This document shows, piece after piece, positions 50,436 to 59,184 of a stretch of DNA of 64,000 nucleotides. The notes under the pieces are model-generated. The model worked only from the letters and a program-made list of their open reading frames with translations, was not told where the DNA came from and did not search any database. The DNA comes from CBDAQD01 sp965275905 (lineage in GTDB: Bacteria > Pseudomonadota > Alphaproteobacteria > Rhizobiales > JAJFHC01): the NCBI GenBank assembly GCA_965275905.1, contig CBDHYJ010000077.1:76773-140772 (forward strand). Reading direction: 5' to 3'. Position 1 is the first letter of the stretch. Each line of letters begins with the position of its first letter. The translations under genes and the position numbers were made by a program.

Positions 50436-52858
50436 ATGCAGTCCCATGCCCGGGTTGTGATCATCGGCGGCGGCGCCATGGGCGTCTCGCTCGCCTACCA
50501 CCTGCCCAAGGCCGGCTGGTCCGACGTGGTGCTGATCGAGAAGAACGAGCTCACGGCCGGCTCGACCTGGCATGCCGCGGGCCTGTGCACGCATTTCGCC
50601 CACAACCTCACCCTCCAGGCCCTGCGCGCCCACAGCGTGAAGCTCTATTCGGGGATCCTGGAAGAGGAGACCGGCAACCCGGTCGGCTTCCACGCCACCG
50701 GCGCGCTCCGGGTGACGCGCAGCCGGGACCGCATGGACGAGTTCCGGCACGTACAGGGAATCGGGCGATACTCGGGTTACGACTTCAACATCCTGACGCC
50801 TGCGGAGCTCAAGGAGATCTACCCGCTGGTCGAGACCGACGGCCTGATCGGCGCGATCCACGAGCCGGACTTGATGGCCATGTGGACCCCAGCCAAGCCA
50901 CCCACGCCATGGCGGCCGGCGCGCGGGCCGGCGGGGCGAAGATCCACCGCAACACGGCGGTTGAGGCGATTGAGCGGACACCATCCGGCGAATGGCTGGT
51001 GAAGACGACCGCCGGCGACATCACGGCAGAACACATCGTCAATGCCGCGGGCACGTGGGCGTACGAGGTCGGCCGGATGATGGGGCTGGAGCTGCCGGTC
51101 GTGCCGGTGCTGCACCAGTATCTCGTCACCGACCGGGTCGAGGCTTTTGCAAACCTCGGCCGCGAGTTGCCGATCATCCGCGATCCGGAAGAGAGCTGGT
51201 ATCTGAGGCCCGAGCGCGACGGGCTCATCTGCGGGCCTTATGAGCGCGACGCGCAGGCCTGGTCGATCGACGGCGTGCCGCCCGAGTTCGGCATGGACCT
51301 GCTGCCGCCCGACCTCGACCGGGTCGAGCATATCGTCGCCTGCGCCATGGAGCGCGTGCCCGCGTTCGCCGAGGCCGGCATCAAGACCATCGTCAACGGA
51401 CCGATCACCTTCACGCCCGACGCCAACCCGCTGATCGGCCCGGCCTTCGGCGCCCGGAACGCCTGGCTGCTGACCGGCTCCAGCATGGGGGTAATGGAAG
51501 GCGGCGGGGCGGGCAAGTTCCTCGCCGAATGGATGGCCGGGGGCGAGCCGCCGATGGATGCGCTCGGGCTCGATCCGCGCCGGTTCGGCGGCTTTGCCGA
51601 CCGCGCCTACCGGATCGACAAGGCGCTTGAGTGCTTCGGCAACCAGTTCGCCGTCCACTACCCGTTCGAGGAGCGCCCCGCCGGGCGGCCGCGCCGGGTG
51701 ACGCCGATCCACGACGACCTTGCTGCCGCGGGGGCCGTGTTCGGGGCGGCCTACGGCTGGGAACGGCCCAACTGGTTCCGGAACGATGACACGCCCGAGG
51801 AACCGGTGCTGACCTTCCGCCGACCCGGCTGGTTCCAGGCTGTCGCCGACGAATGCCGGGCGGTCTCGGAGCGCGCTGCCCTCGCCGACCTGAGCGCGTT
51901 CTCCAAGTTCGAGGTAACGGGTGGTGACGCGGAAACCTTTATCGAGACGCTCGGCGCCAACAGCGGGCCCAAACCGGGGCGCATCGGCCTCACCCATGCG
52001 CTGATGCCCTCAGGCGGCGTGGCGTCCGAGTTCACGATCACGCGGCTGGCGGAGGACCGCTATTACCTCACAAGTGCCGCCGCCGCCGAGCGCCACGACG
52101 AAGACCTGCTGCAACGCCACGCGGCGGGCTTCGGCGATGTGTCAGTGGAGAACGTCACGACGTCCACGGGCATTCTCGCCGTCATGGGCCCACAGGCGCT
52201 GATGGTGCTTGAAGAAGCCTGCGACGCGGATCTTGGCAACGCGGCGTTTCCCTGGCTGAGCGCGCGGGAGGTGAGCGTCGCCGGCGTGCCGGTCCGGGCC
52301 CTGCGCGTCAGTTATGTCGGAGAATTCGGTTGGGAACTGCATATGCCGATTGACGCCATGAAGACGGTCTACGACGCGCTGATCGGAGCGGGCCGCAGCC
52401 TCGATATCGGCCATTTTGGCGCCTACGCCATGAACGCGCTGAGGCTTGAAAAGGGCTACCGCGCCTGGGGGCTCGACCTCACGACCGAGCGCACACCGCT
52501 CGAAGCGGGCCTCGGCCGGTTCGTCAAATGCGACGGGAGAAACTTTCAGGGGCGCGATGCGCTCGTTGCCGCGGCTGACGCCCCGCCGGCCTTCACGATG
52601 GAACTGCTCGAGATCACCGGGGCCGTGACCGACCCGTTCGGCCTGCATCCGGTGTTCTCGGGCGACCGTGTCGCCGGGCTGGTCACGTCGGCCGCGTATG
52701 GCCACCGGACCGGGAAACGCCTGGCGCTCGCTTACCTGAGGCCGGAGGTCACGGCTTCAGGCGAGCCGCTCGCCGTCGAGATTCTGGGCGAGCGCGGCCG
52801 CGCGACCGTCCTGGAAGAGATGCCCTACGATGCTGGGAATGGCAGGATGCATGCGTGA
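50436..52858 (+). pseudogene. FAD/GcvT demethylase copy 2, with one frameshift
   Basis: Read through a net two-base excess near 50871, this gives about 806 residues of the same architecture as copy 1. It has VVIIGGGAMGVSLAYHLPKAGWSDVVLIEKNELTAGSTWHAAG (flavin His46), then across the break DGHVDPSQATHAMAAGARAGGAKIHRNTAVEAI, and a GcvT domain ending YVGEFGWELHMPI ... EKGYRAWGLDLTTERTPLEAGLGRFVK. The first frame ends GAIHEPD then goes astray; the family expects P-x-D-G-H-V-D-P. The copies differ throughout, so they probably have different substrates (for example successive methylamines). The last roughly 240 bases recur at 54736-54987. Confidence 0.87.
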
Positions 52859-52930
52859 GTCAGCTCCAATAACCGAACGGGTCGATCGTTGAAGCTGGAT
52901 CGAGCAGATTGGATTTCAATTGTGGGCGGC

Positions 52931-54511
52931 CTAGTCCGGCAGTGTATCCGAACGCTTTAGCCGAACCGCATTGATTATCTGTTCGTCTTTCAGTGGACTA
53001 TTACTACCTATTTCATGTGCGAACATCGCACGCGCCAAAAGCAGAACCTGGTCTTCTGACGCAAGATGGATGCGAGAATCCGCATTAAGTCGCCGGTTAG
53101 AAAATCTCCTCCATCCGTTGATGTAAGCCTGCGCCGCACGATGGTTGACACGATCAACGCCCGCATAACGTCGCGCCAGCGTTCCCACGACGAGTGTCCC
53201 GTTTTCGCCATAGCGATATCGGTTGGTAAGGAGATGGTACCATGCTGCCACGCCGTGCTCGGGAGTGCGATAGATCGTGGTTACGTTGCCGGCGCGATCT
53301 GGGTCCGTCGTGCCGACAAACCCCGGAAACCTCCTTTGCCAACTGGAAATATTCAATGCGCCCGGATTATTGGTCCTGATCGCGCGTTTCACACTCAAAT
53401 CATAAGGATCCGAACTGTAAAACCCGCCGGGCGTGAGCGTTCCGAAGCCTGAGTTATTCTCTAGAGTTGCTTGACTGTCCGATGCGAATCTATTGCGGCC
53501 TTCGATCATGGGTCCGGCTGGACCTAAAACCGCGCTCAATTCATCAAACATAGTTCCACTTTCCGGCCATTCGATCTCAAGGCGTGCAGCGGTATTCGGT
53601 CCGGCTATCAGGTCGACATCTTGACTGCCAAACTCGTTTACCTGAAAGGCCTTGAGCGCCTCCAATGTCGCGTAGCCGAGGTCGCCATCAACCCCGGCAG
53701 GACCGATGTCGTATCCCAAGTTGACCAATCCGTTCTGAAGGCGCTGTACAAGTACCCCTTGCGATCCAAATCGGACCGAAGCGGATCGATTTTCTATTCC
53801 CAGCGTAGATGTTCGGATCGCTTCGCCCTCTTCAAATAGAGCGTAGCTAAATTGCGATTGTGCCGCCTCATATGCGTTCAGAACGAACTTCCTCCAAGGG
53901 CCCTGTTCCGTTGTCCGCCCGGAGCTAATCCTGCTTCCGGCAGCGCCTGCGATTACCTGGCAACCCTGAGAGGAAAAACTGGATGCCGATACATTTTGCT
54001 GTCGCGCACAGTGAATATTGTCATAAACCGTTTCATACATGAGCAAATCATCGCCTTCGTAATCTTCATCATCTGCAGAGCGAAGTACCGGCAGCTTACT
54101 GTGATTGCGAAATGCCCTGTGAGGCCCCAGCCGGGACGACAGACCGTGATCACCTTCGTAGTACCGGCGGTCTCCGGTCGCCCTTTCCCCTAAGAAACAA
54201 GTCACAAGCCGATTCGTTCCTCTCCCGCGACGCGAGATAGCCCGACGGACGGATCGCAGATGCGGCACCGTACTTCCAGGAAAAACAGCAAATGATTGAT
54301 CCAATGGGCGCCATTGAATAAGAGTGCATCGCATATGAAGATAGTCGATTCCCTTGTCGACCATTATATGAACGTCGTTGTATTCACTGCCCGAAATATT
54401 TACTGGGCTCGAACCTCTTAGGCCAACGAAAACAATCTCTTCATTAGGAATTGGAAATGAGGCTGCATGAAACATAGACTCTAAATCTTCGGCTCTCAGC
54501 TCAAACGTCAT
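52931..54511 (-). CDS. Unrecognised 526-residue protein with a peptidoglycan-binding domain
   Basis: Three regions are visible. Residues 1-230 are unfamiliar. They include RGTNRLVTCFLGERATGDRRYYEGDHGLSSRLGPHRAF and YDNIHCARQQNVSASSFSSQGCQVIAG, where His167 and Cys184 recall the H...SxGC catalytic pattern of L,D-transpeptidases. Residues 247-310 are a PG_binding_1 motif (VLVQRLQNGLVNLGYDIGPAGVDGDLGYATLEALKAFQ). Residues 376-500 (RAIRTNNPGALNISSWQRRFPGFVGTTDPDRAGNVTTIYRTPEHGVAAWYHLL) resemble phage structural/lytic P5-like domains. No signal peptide. Lower GC than its neighbours, AT-rich upstream, opposite strand: a likely transferred gene. Enzymatic role unproven. Confidence 0.7.
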   Translation of the reverse strand: MTFELRAEDLESMFHAASFPIPNEEIVFVGLRGSSPVNISGSEYNDVHIMVDKGIDYLHMRCTLIQWRPLDQSFAVFPGSTVPHLRSVRRAISRRGRGTNRLVTCFLGERATGDRRYYEGDHGLSSRLGPHRAFRNHSKLPVLRSADDEDYEGDDLLMYETVYDNIHCARQQNVSASSFSSQGCQVIAGAAGSRISSGRTTEQGPWRKFVLNAYEAAQSQFSYALFEEGEAIRTSTLGIENRSASVRFGSQGVLVQRLQNGLVNLGYDIGPAGVDGDLGYATLEALKAFQVNEFGSQDVDLIAGPNTAARLEIEWPESGTMFDELSAVLGPAGPMIEGRNRFASDSQATLENNSGFGTLTPGGFYSSDPYDLSVKRAIRTNNPGALNISSWQRRFPGFVGTTDPDRAGNVTTIYRTPEHGVAAWYHLLTNRYRYGENGTLVVGTLARRYAGVDRVNHRAAQAYINGWRRFSNRRLNADSRIHLASEDQVLLLARAMFAHEIGSNSPLKDEQIINAVRLKRSDTLPD

Positions 54512-54735
54512 GATTTCACCATCAATTTATTGAATTCAATATTGATATTTAAAATTACAATTCAAAGCAATAAATTTATCAGGATGTGCATTGCAAACGA
54601 ATACATTGTGATAAATACAAATATATACAATCAATAAGTTGTATAGAGAAAAATTTCTTGCGGAATTAGCTTGGCGTTGAAGTTTGACACCCTTGCAGCC
54701 GTGACTCGAATGCTTCGGCCATCTTCTCTTGGTTC
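54512..54735. other. AT-rich stretch upstream of the inserted gene
   Basis: About 54520-54665 is strikingly AT-rich (TTTATTGAATTCAATATTGA, ATAAATACAAATATATACAA) against a GC-rich background. It must contain the promoter of the 526-residue gene. At the right edge the sequence changes abruptly to a copy of the demethylase gene end. No integrase, transposase or terminal repeat is visible. Confidence 0.6.
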
Positions 54736-54987
54736 ACCGGGGCCATCACCGACCCGTTCGGCCTGCATCCGGTGTTTTCGGGCGACCGGGTCGCCGGGCT
54801 GGTCACGTCGGCCGCGTATGGCCACCGGACCGGGAAACGCCTGGCGCTCGCTTACCTGAGGCCGAAGGTCATGGCTTCAGGCGAGCCGCTCGCCGTCGAG
54901 ATTCTGGGCGAGCGCGGCCGCGCGACGATTCTGGCAGAGACGCCTTTTGATCCGGGTAATTCGAGGCTACGCGGGAGCGAGTTGTAA
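54736..54987 (+). pseudogene. 3-prime fragment of a third FAD/GcvT demethylase gene
   Basis: From about 54736 the sequence reads GAITDPFGLHPVFSGDRVAGLVTSAAYGHRTGKRLALAYLRP and on to LGERGRATILAETPFDPGNSRLRGSEL. It is nearly identical to the end of copy 2 (52618-52858), with scattered substitutions and a different last few residues. Everything upstream of this is missing, replaced by the AT-rich insert. It is a remnant of a tandem paralogue or a duplicated insertion boundary. It has no start or full domain and cannot be functional. Confidence 0.85.
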
Positions 54988-55014
54988 AATGCCGCGAACG
55001 GAACCTTCCATAAT

Positions 55015-55103
55015 CGTCATTCCCGCGAAGGCGGGAATCCAGCGCAAAACACTACCCGATCGAGATTGGCGCTCCTGGATCCCCGCCTACGCGGGGATGA
55101 CGG
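55015..55103. repeat. Palindromic intergenic repeat of about 89 bases
   Basis: Left end CGTCATTCCCGCGAAGGCGG and right end CGCCTACGCGGGGATGACGG are related by inversion (TCCCGC ... GCGGGA and CCCCGC ... GCGGGG), each also a small hairpin, with TCCAG and CTGGA facing inward. A half copy occurs at 44347-44374. It lies between the demethylase remnant and a small gene. Confidence 0.7.
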
Positions 55104-55196
55104 TATCCCGAGTTGCATGTGTCAGCGAAACACTGCAGGAAAAGTTCTAGTCAGCAATGACGAGAAAATAAAACATCGGGCTGGTGCCTGGGCCAC

Positions 55197-55436
55197 CTAC
55201 TTCGCTTTTTTCTTCCCGTCGGCCTTAGGGTCGTAGACCTTGCCGTCCTTGCCGAAGGTCCACTGGCCATGCCGGGGATGATCGCCGTGCGGCTCGACGA
55301 TACCGTCGTCGTCGAGCTGGGTCAGTTCATCCCGGACGCGGGCGCGTTCCTTGCGATGGGCACGCCGTTTGTCGTCCTTCTCGCTCTGCTCGCCGGTCCT
55401 CGGGAAGACCGGTGTCCTGCGTTTCGATCTGCTCAT
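55197..55436 (-). CDS. Small highly charged hypothetical protein
   Basis: A 79-residue protein rich in Lys, Arg, Asp and Glu: MSRSKRRTPVFPRTGEQSEKDDKRRAHRKERARVRDEL, then LDDDGIVEPHGDHPRHGQWTFGKDGKVYDPKADGKKKAK. It is likely to have a helical, coiled first half and no membrane segment. I do not recognise a family with confidence; the opening resembles small basic proteins of unknown function in many bacteria. The frame is open and has a proper ATG, but ribosome-site support is weak. It runs with tdh 51 bases away. Confidence 0.6.
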   Translation of the reverse strand: MSRSKRRTPVFPRTGEQSEKDDKRRAHRKERARVRDELTQLDDDGIVEPHGDHPRHGQWTFGKDGKVYDPKADGKKKAK

Positions 55437-55487
55437 CGCCGTCTCACTCCTCAGGTTCAGAGTATCACGGCTTGAGCCGGAAGCAGT

Positions 55488-56525
55488 CTATACCCAGTCG
55501 AGCACGACCTTGCCGGCGTCGCCGGAACGCATGGCGGTGAAACCTTCCATGTAGTCGTCGACGCCGAGACGGTGGGTGATGAGCGGGGCGAGGTCGAGCC
55601 CGCCCTGGACCAGCGTGGTCATCTTGTACCAGGTCTCGAACATCTCGCGGCCGTAGATGCCCTTGAGCGTCAGCATCTTGAAGATGACCTTGTTCCAGTC
55701 GATCTCGAAGGCGGCTTCGGCAATGCCGAGGATGGCGACCTTGCCGCCGTTGTTCATGACATCGATCATGTCGCGGCAGGCAACCGGCGAGCCCGACATC
55801 TCCAGACCGACGTCGAAGCCTTCGGTCATGCCGATGCGCTCCATGACGTGGGTGAGCGATTCGGCGGACGCATCAACGACATATTCGATGCCGAGCTGGC
55901 GGGCGAGCTCAAGCCGGGTCGGATTGATATCCGTGATGACGACCTTGCGCGCGCCGACCCGCTTGGCAACCAGAGCGCCCATAATGCCGATGGGCCCCGC
56001 CCCCGTGACCAGCACGTCCTCGCCGACGAGGTCGAAACTGAGCGCGGTGTGGACCGCATTGCCATAGGGGTCGAAGATCGAGGCGATCTCGTCCGGCACG
56101 TCGTCGGGGATGGCGAAGACATTGTGTTCGGGGATCACGAGATACTCGGCGAAGGCGCCCGGACGGTTGACGCCGACGCCGAGCGTGTTGCGGCAAAGAT
56201 GCCCGCGTCCCGCCCGGCAGTTGCGGCAAGCCCCGCACACGATGTGCCCTTCGCCTGAAACCCGCTGCCCGCGGCTGTATTTGGTGGCGGTATTGCCGGT
56301 GTCCGCAATCTCGCCACAGAACTCGTGGCCGACGACCATGGGCACGGGAATCGTCTTCTGCGCCCACTTGTCCCAGTTGTAGATGTGGATGTCCGTGCCG
56401 CAGATCGCGGTCTTCTTGACCTTGATCAGGACGTCGTTCGGGCCGGGCTCGGGGACCGGAACCTGCTCCATCCAGATGCCCTCTTCGGGCTTCGCCTTAA
56501 CCAGCGCCTTCATCATGTTGGTCAT
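55488..56525 (-). CDS. tdh: L-threonine 3-dehydrogenase
   Basis: This 345-residue zinc alcohol dehydrogenase family enzyme has the Tdh pattern: MMKALVKAKPEEGIWMEQVPVPEPGPNDVLIKVKKTAICGTDIHIYNWDKWAQ (catalytic Zn Cys in ICGTD), GHEFCGE, the structural Zn lobe CGACRNCRAGRGHLC, FDPYGNAVHTAL, and the Rossmann VTGAGPIGIMGALVAKRVGARKVVITDINPTRLELA. It oxidises threonine to 2-amino-3-ketobutyrate with NAD+, and Kbl, encoded upstream in the same direction, cleaves that to glycine and acetyl-CoA. GGAG lies before the first ATG; starting at residue 4 is possible. Direct repeats just upstream may bind the XRE regulator encoded next door. Confidence 0.95.
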   Translation of the reverse strand: MTNMMKALVKAKPEEGIWMEQVPVPEPGPNDVLIKVKKTAICGTDIHIYNWDKWAQKTIPVPMVVGHEFCGEIADTGNTATKYSRGQRVSGEGHIVCGACRNCRAGRGHLCRNTLGVGVNRPGAFAEYLVIPEHNVFAIPDDVPDEIASIFDPYGNAVHTALSFDLVGEDVLVTGAGPIGIMGALVAKRVGARKVVITDINPTRLELARQLGIEYVVDASAESLTHVMERIGMTEGFDVGLEMSGSPVACRDMIDVMNNGGKVAILGIAEAAFEIDWNKVIFKMLTLKGIYGREMFETWYKMTTLVQGGLDLAPLITHRLGVDDYMEGFTAMRSGDAGKVVLDWV

Positions 56526-56573
56526 GAGGGAACTCCTGCTTGCCCCTCCATTACCCCATCATCGGCGCGATTG

Positions 56574-56608
56574 CAATATAACGGATGTCACTCCAATATG
56601 ACGGAATG
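56574..56608. promoter_or_regulatory. 20-base-spaced direct repeats upstream of tdh
   Basis: CAATATAACGGATG (56574-56587) and CAATATGACGGAATG (56594-56608) are near-identical direct repeats 20 bases apart, about two helical turns, ending at the xre stop. Read on the minus strand they precede tdh by about 50-80 bases. A binding site for the XRE regulator is a reasonable inference. A CAATATG core also lies upstream of kbl (58501-58507, minus strand). Confidence 0.45.
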
Positions 56609-56610
56609 CG

Positions 56611-57180
56611 TCATGAATTGTGCACCACCAGAATGGCCCGCGCCGTCTTGGCCTCGGCGCGGATGGCGTGCTCGCAGTCGGCCGCATAGCGCGCGGTGTC
56701 GCCCTCGCCGAGTTCGACCGATGTACCGCCGGAAGTGACCGTCAGCCTGCCCTCGATCACGGTCAGATGTTCGCGGCAGCCCTGCCGGTGCGGCTGGCTG
56801 ACAAGCGCGCCGCCCTTTTCGAAGTGCAGGTCGTAGACTTCGTGGCGGCCGGCCTGGTCGGGCGGACTCAGGATCCGGATGCGGCAGCCCTCGCCACGGC
56901 TGTCGATGGTCGGGGTCCGGTCGGCCCGCACCACTTCCTCGATTGTGCTGCGGTCGGTGCTCTCGCCGTCGAGCAGCCCGGCGAAATCGACCTGAAGCGC
57001 CCGCGTCAGATTCCAGAGCGTGGCGACGGTCGGACTGGATTCGCCGCGCTCGATCTGGGACAGCATGGAGCGCGACACGCCCGAGAGCCTTGCCACGGCG
57101 TCCAGGCTGAGGCCCTTTTCGTTCCGCGTTTCCTTGAGACGCGACGCCAGCCGCTCCGCGATGTCGGCATCCGATTTCAT
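56611..57180 (-). CDS. XRE-type regulator with C-terminal cupin domain
   Basis: This 189-residue regulator has an N-terminal HTH_3 (residues 8-65, ERLASRLKETRNEKGLSLDAVARLSGVSRSMLSQIERGESSPTVATLWNLTRAL) and a C-terminal cupin barrel (about 105-185, HEVYDLHFEKGGALVSQPHRQGCREHLTVIEGRLTVTSGGTSVELGEGDTARYAADCEHAIRA). The cupin probably binds a small effector. It lies between kbl and tdh on the same strand, an arrangement that implies control of threonine catabolism. ATG 57180 has a weak site. Confidence 0.9.
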   Translation of the reverse strand: MKSDADIAERLASRLKETRNEKGLSLDAVARLSGVSRSMLSQIERGESSPTVATLWNLTRALQVDFAGLLDGESTDRSTIEEVVRADRTPTIDSRGEGCRIRILSPPDQAGRHEVYDLHFEKGGALVSQPHRQGCREHLTVIEGRLTVTSGGTSVELGEGDTARYAADCEHAIRAEAKTARAILVVHNS

Positions 57181-57234
57181 GGGCTCACCCTGTGCCGGTG
57201 CCCGGACCCTGTCAACAACCGGATGCCGGCGGCA

Positions 57235-58425
57235 TCAGCCGATCACACCAAGATCGCGCCCGACCTCGGCGAAGGCGGCGACAGCCCTGTCGATGTCGTC
57301 GCTGGTGTGGGCGGCCGACATCTGCGTGCGGATGCGCGCCTGGCCCTTGGGCACGACGGGGAAGGAGAAGCCAATGACATAGATGCCCTTTTCCAGCAGC
57401 CGCGCCGCCATGTCCTGCGCGAGTGCCGCGTCACCGAGCATCACCGGAATGATCGGATGCTCGCCCGGCACCAGCTTGAACCCGAGCAGGCCCATGGCGT
57501 GACGGAACTGCTTAGCGTTGGCGTTGAGGCGCTGGCGCAATTCCCCGCTTTCCTCCAGCATGTCGAACACCCTGAGCGACGTCGCCGCGATCATGGGCGC
57601 GAGCGTATTTGAGAAGAGATAGGGCCGCGAACGCTGGCGCAGCCAGTCGATCACCGGCGCCCTGCCCGCCGTATAGCCGCCCGACGCGCCGCCCAGCGCC
57701 TTGCCCAGCGTGCCTGTGATGAGATCGACGCGGTCGGCAACACCGCAATGTTCTGGCGTACCGCGGCCGTTTTCACCGACGAAGCCTATGGCGTGGCTGT
57801 CGTCGACCATGACCATGGCGTCGTAGCGCTCCGCCAGATCGCAGATGCCCGGCAGGTTGGCGATGATCCCGTCCATGGAAAACACGCCGTCCGTTGCGAT
57901 GAGCCGGAAGCGCGCGCCTTCGGCCTGTTTCAGGCAGTCCTCGAGCTCGGCCATGTCGTTGTTGGCGTACCGCAGGCGCTGGGCCTTGCAGAGCCGCACG
58001 CCGTCGATGATGGAGGCGTGATTGAGGGCATCGGAGATGATGGCGTCCTCCGGGCCGAGCAGGGTCTCGAACAGGCCGGTATTGGCGTCGAAACACGAGG
58101 AATAGAGGATCGCGTCTTCCTTGCCGAGAAAGCCGGCGATCCGCGCCTCGAGCTGCTTGTGCTCCTCCTGGGTCCCGCAGATGAAGCGCACCGATGCCAT
58201 GCCGTAGCCGTAACGCTCAAGCGCGGCCTTGCCGGCGGCCACAAGTTCCGGATTGTCGGCCAGGCCCAGATAGTTGTTGGCGCAGAAGTTGAGCACGTGC
58301 GAGCCGTCCGCCACGTCGATCTCGCCCGACTGGGTCGAGGTGATGACGCGTTCGGATTTGTACAGGCCCTGCTCCTTGAGGCCCTCGATTTCGCTTTCGA
58401 TATGTCCGACGAACGACGCGGCCAT
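57235..58425 (-). CDS. kbl: Glycine C-acetyltransferase (2-amino-3-ketobutyrate CoA ligase)
   Basis: This 396-residue PLP enzyme of the alpha-oxoamine synthase family is close in length to E. coli Kbl (398). Motifs are NFCANNYLGLADNPELVAAGKAALERYGYGMASVRFICGTQEEHKQLEARIA, DDSHAIGFVGENGRGTPEH and the PLP Lys242 in TGTLGKALGGASGGY. It cleaves 2-amino-3-ketobutyrate with CoA to glycine and acetyl-CoA. ATG 58425 is preferred because AGGAGG lies 9 bases upstream; that site sits just inside the longer reading from ATG 58443. It is the first gene of the kbl-xre-tdh group. Confidence 0.94.
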   Translation of the reverse strand: MAASFVGHIESEIEGLKEQGLYKSERVITSTQSGEIDVADGSHVLNFCANNYLGLADNPELVAAGKAALERYGYGMASVRFICGTQEEHKQLEARIAGFLGKEDAILYSSCFDANTGLFETLLGPEDAIISDALNHASIIDGVRLCKAQRLRYANNDMAELEDCLKQAEGARFRLIATDGVFSMDGIIANLPGICDLAERYDAMVMVDDSHAIGFVGENGRGTPEHCGVADRVDLITGTLGKALGGASGGYTAGRAPVIDWLRQRSRPYLFSNTLAPMIAATSLRVFDMLEESGELRQRLNANAKQFRHAMGLLGFKLVPGEHPIIPVMLGDAALAQDMAARLLEKGIYVIGFSFPVVPKGQARIRTQMSAAHTSDDIDRAVAAFAEVGRDLGVIG

Positions 58426-58737
58426 CGCGCTGGCCCTCCTCATGACTGTCGTGATTCCGGCGGCGCCCGTCCGGCACCGGAGCCCTGCCCGCCATGATCA
58501 CATATTGTCCTCGCACATGGGAACCCGTACAGGGACCTTGAGGGCGCAGCGGATACGGCAAAGCGAGCAATGCGTCAATCGGAGAACGCGGCGGGAATGT
58601 CCCTTGGGGTGTCACCCCGCACTCCCCCTTGTCAACCCGCGCTTGACGCGGGGTCCAGCGACATATGCAACCGTCGAGTTTCGCGCTGGATGCCGGATCG
58701 CGCTTCGCTTGTCCGGCAAGACACCTGTCAGAAGGAC
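58426..58737. other. Intergenic stretch upstream of kbl with one stem-loop repeat
   Basis: This holds the kbl promoter region (ACATATTGTCC near 58500 is the only AT-rich patch) and one dispersed repeat at 58635-58721. No believable ORF. Confidence 0.5.
58635..58721. repeat. Single copy of the CGCGGGGTCCAGCG ... CTGGATGCCGG repeat
   Basis: CCCGCGCTTGACGCGGGG is a hairpin followed by TCCAGCG, and CGCTGGATGCCGGATCGCGC later ends in GTCCGGCAAGAC. It is the same element as the tandem units at 59185-59466. Confidence 0.7.
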
Positions 58738-59028
58738 TTACCTCAAGAGGTCGTCGTAGAGATCGCGCCATTCAGGATTGCCGCTTTCAATGAGCTCAAT
58801 CTTCCAGTTGCGGCGCCAGCGCTTTAGCCTCTTTTCCCGCGCTATCGCTTCAAGGACATCAAAAAATTGTTCGAAGTAAACGAGGCGGTCGACATTGTAC
58901 TCGGACGTGAATCCGTCGTCAGACTTGGTTTTATGCTCATAAACGCGGCGAATGATGTCAGATGTGATGCCGACGTAAATCGTACCCTCTTTTCTGTTCG
59001 CGAGGATGTAGACGAAATAAGTCTTCAT
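58738..59028 (-). CDS. GIY-YIG domain protein
   Basis: This 96-residue single-domain GIY-YIG protein has MKTYFVYILANRKEGTIYVGITSDIIRRVYEHKTKSDDGFTSEYNVDRLVYFEQFFDVLEAIAREKRLKRWRRNWKIELIE. The YVYIL/YVGIT pair, the Arg in the RRVYEH helix and a Glu later (EAIAREK) form the expected nuclease core. Members are small stand-alone nucleases of unclear role, common beside repeats in alphaproteobacteria. Here it is bracketed by stem-loop repeats on both sides. ATG 59028 has no strong site. Confidence 0.88.
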   Translation of the reverse strand: MKTYFVYILANRKEGTIYVGITSDIIRRVYEHKTKSDDGFTSEYNVDRLVYFEQFFDVLEAIAREKRLKRWRRNWKIELIESGNPEWRDLYDDLLR

Positions 59029-59184
59029 CAGGCAGTCCCTAATTCACCTTTGACCGACCTACGTCGTCGCTACTGATTTACTGTCGGCAATACCGTCACA
59101 TTGGCTGTCGCCCGCGCAGGCGGTAGCCGTTCGGTATCGGGCTGGATGCTGGGTCAGGCCCGGCATGACAGGAAGAATATGTCC

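Noticed and set aside
52931..54511. Prophage or T6SS island
   Set aside because: Only one gene with phage-like domains is present; there is no integrase, capsid, tail, VgrG, Hcp or immunity-like gene alongside.
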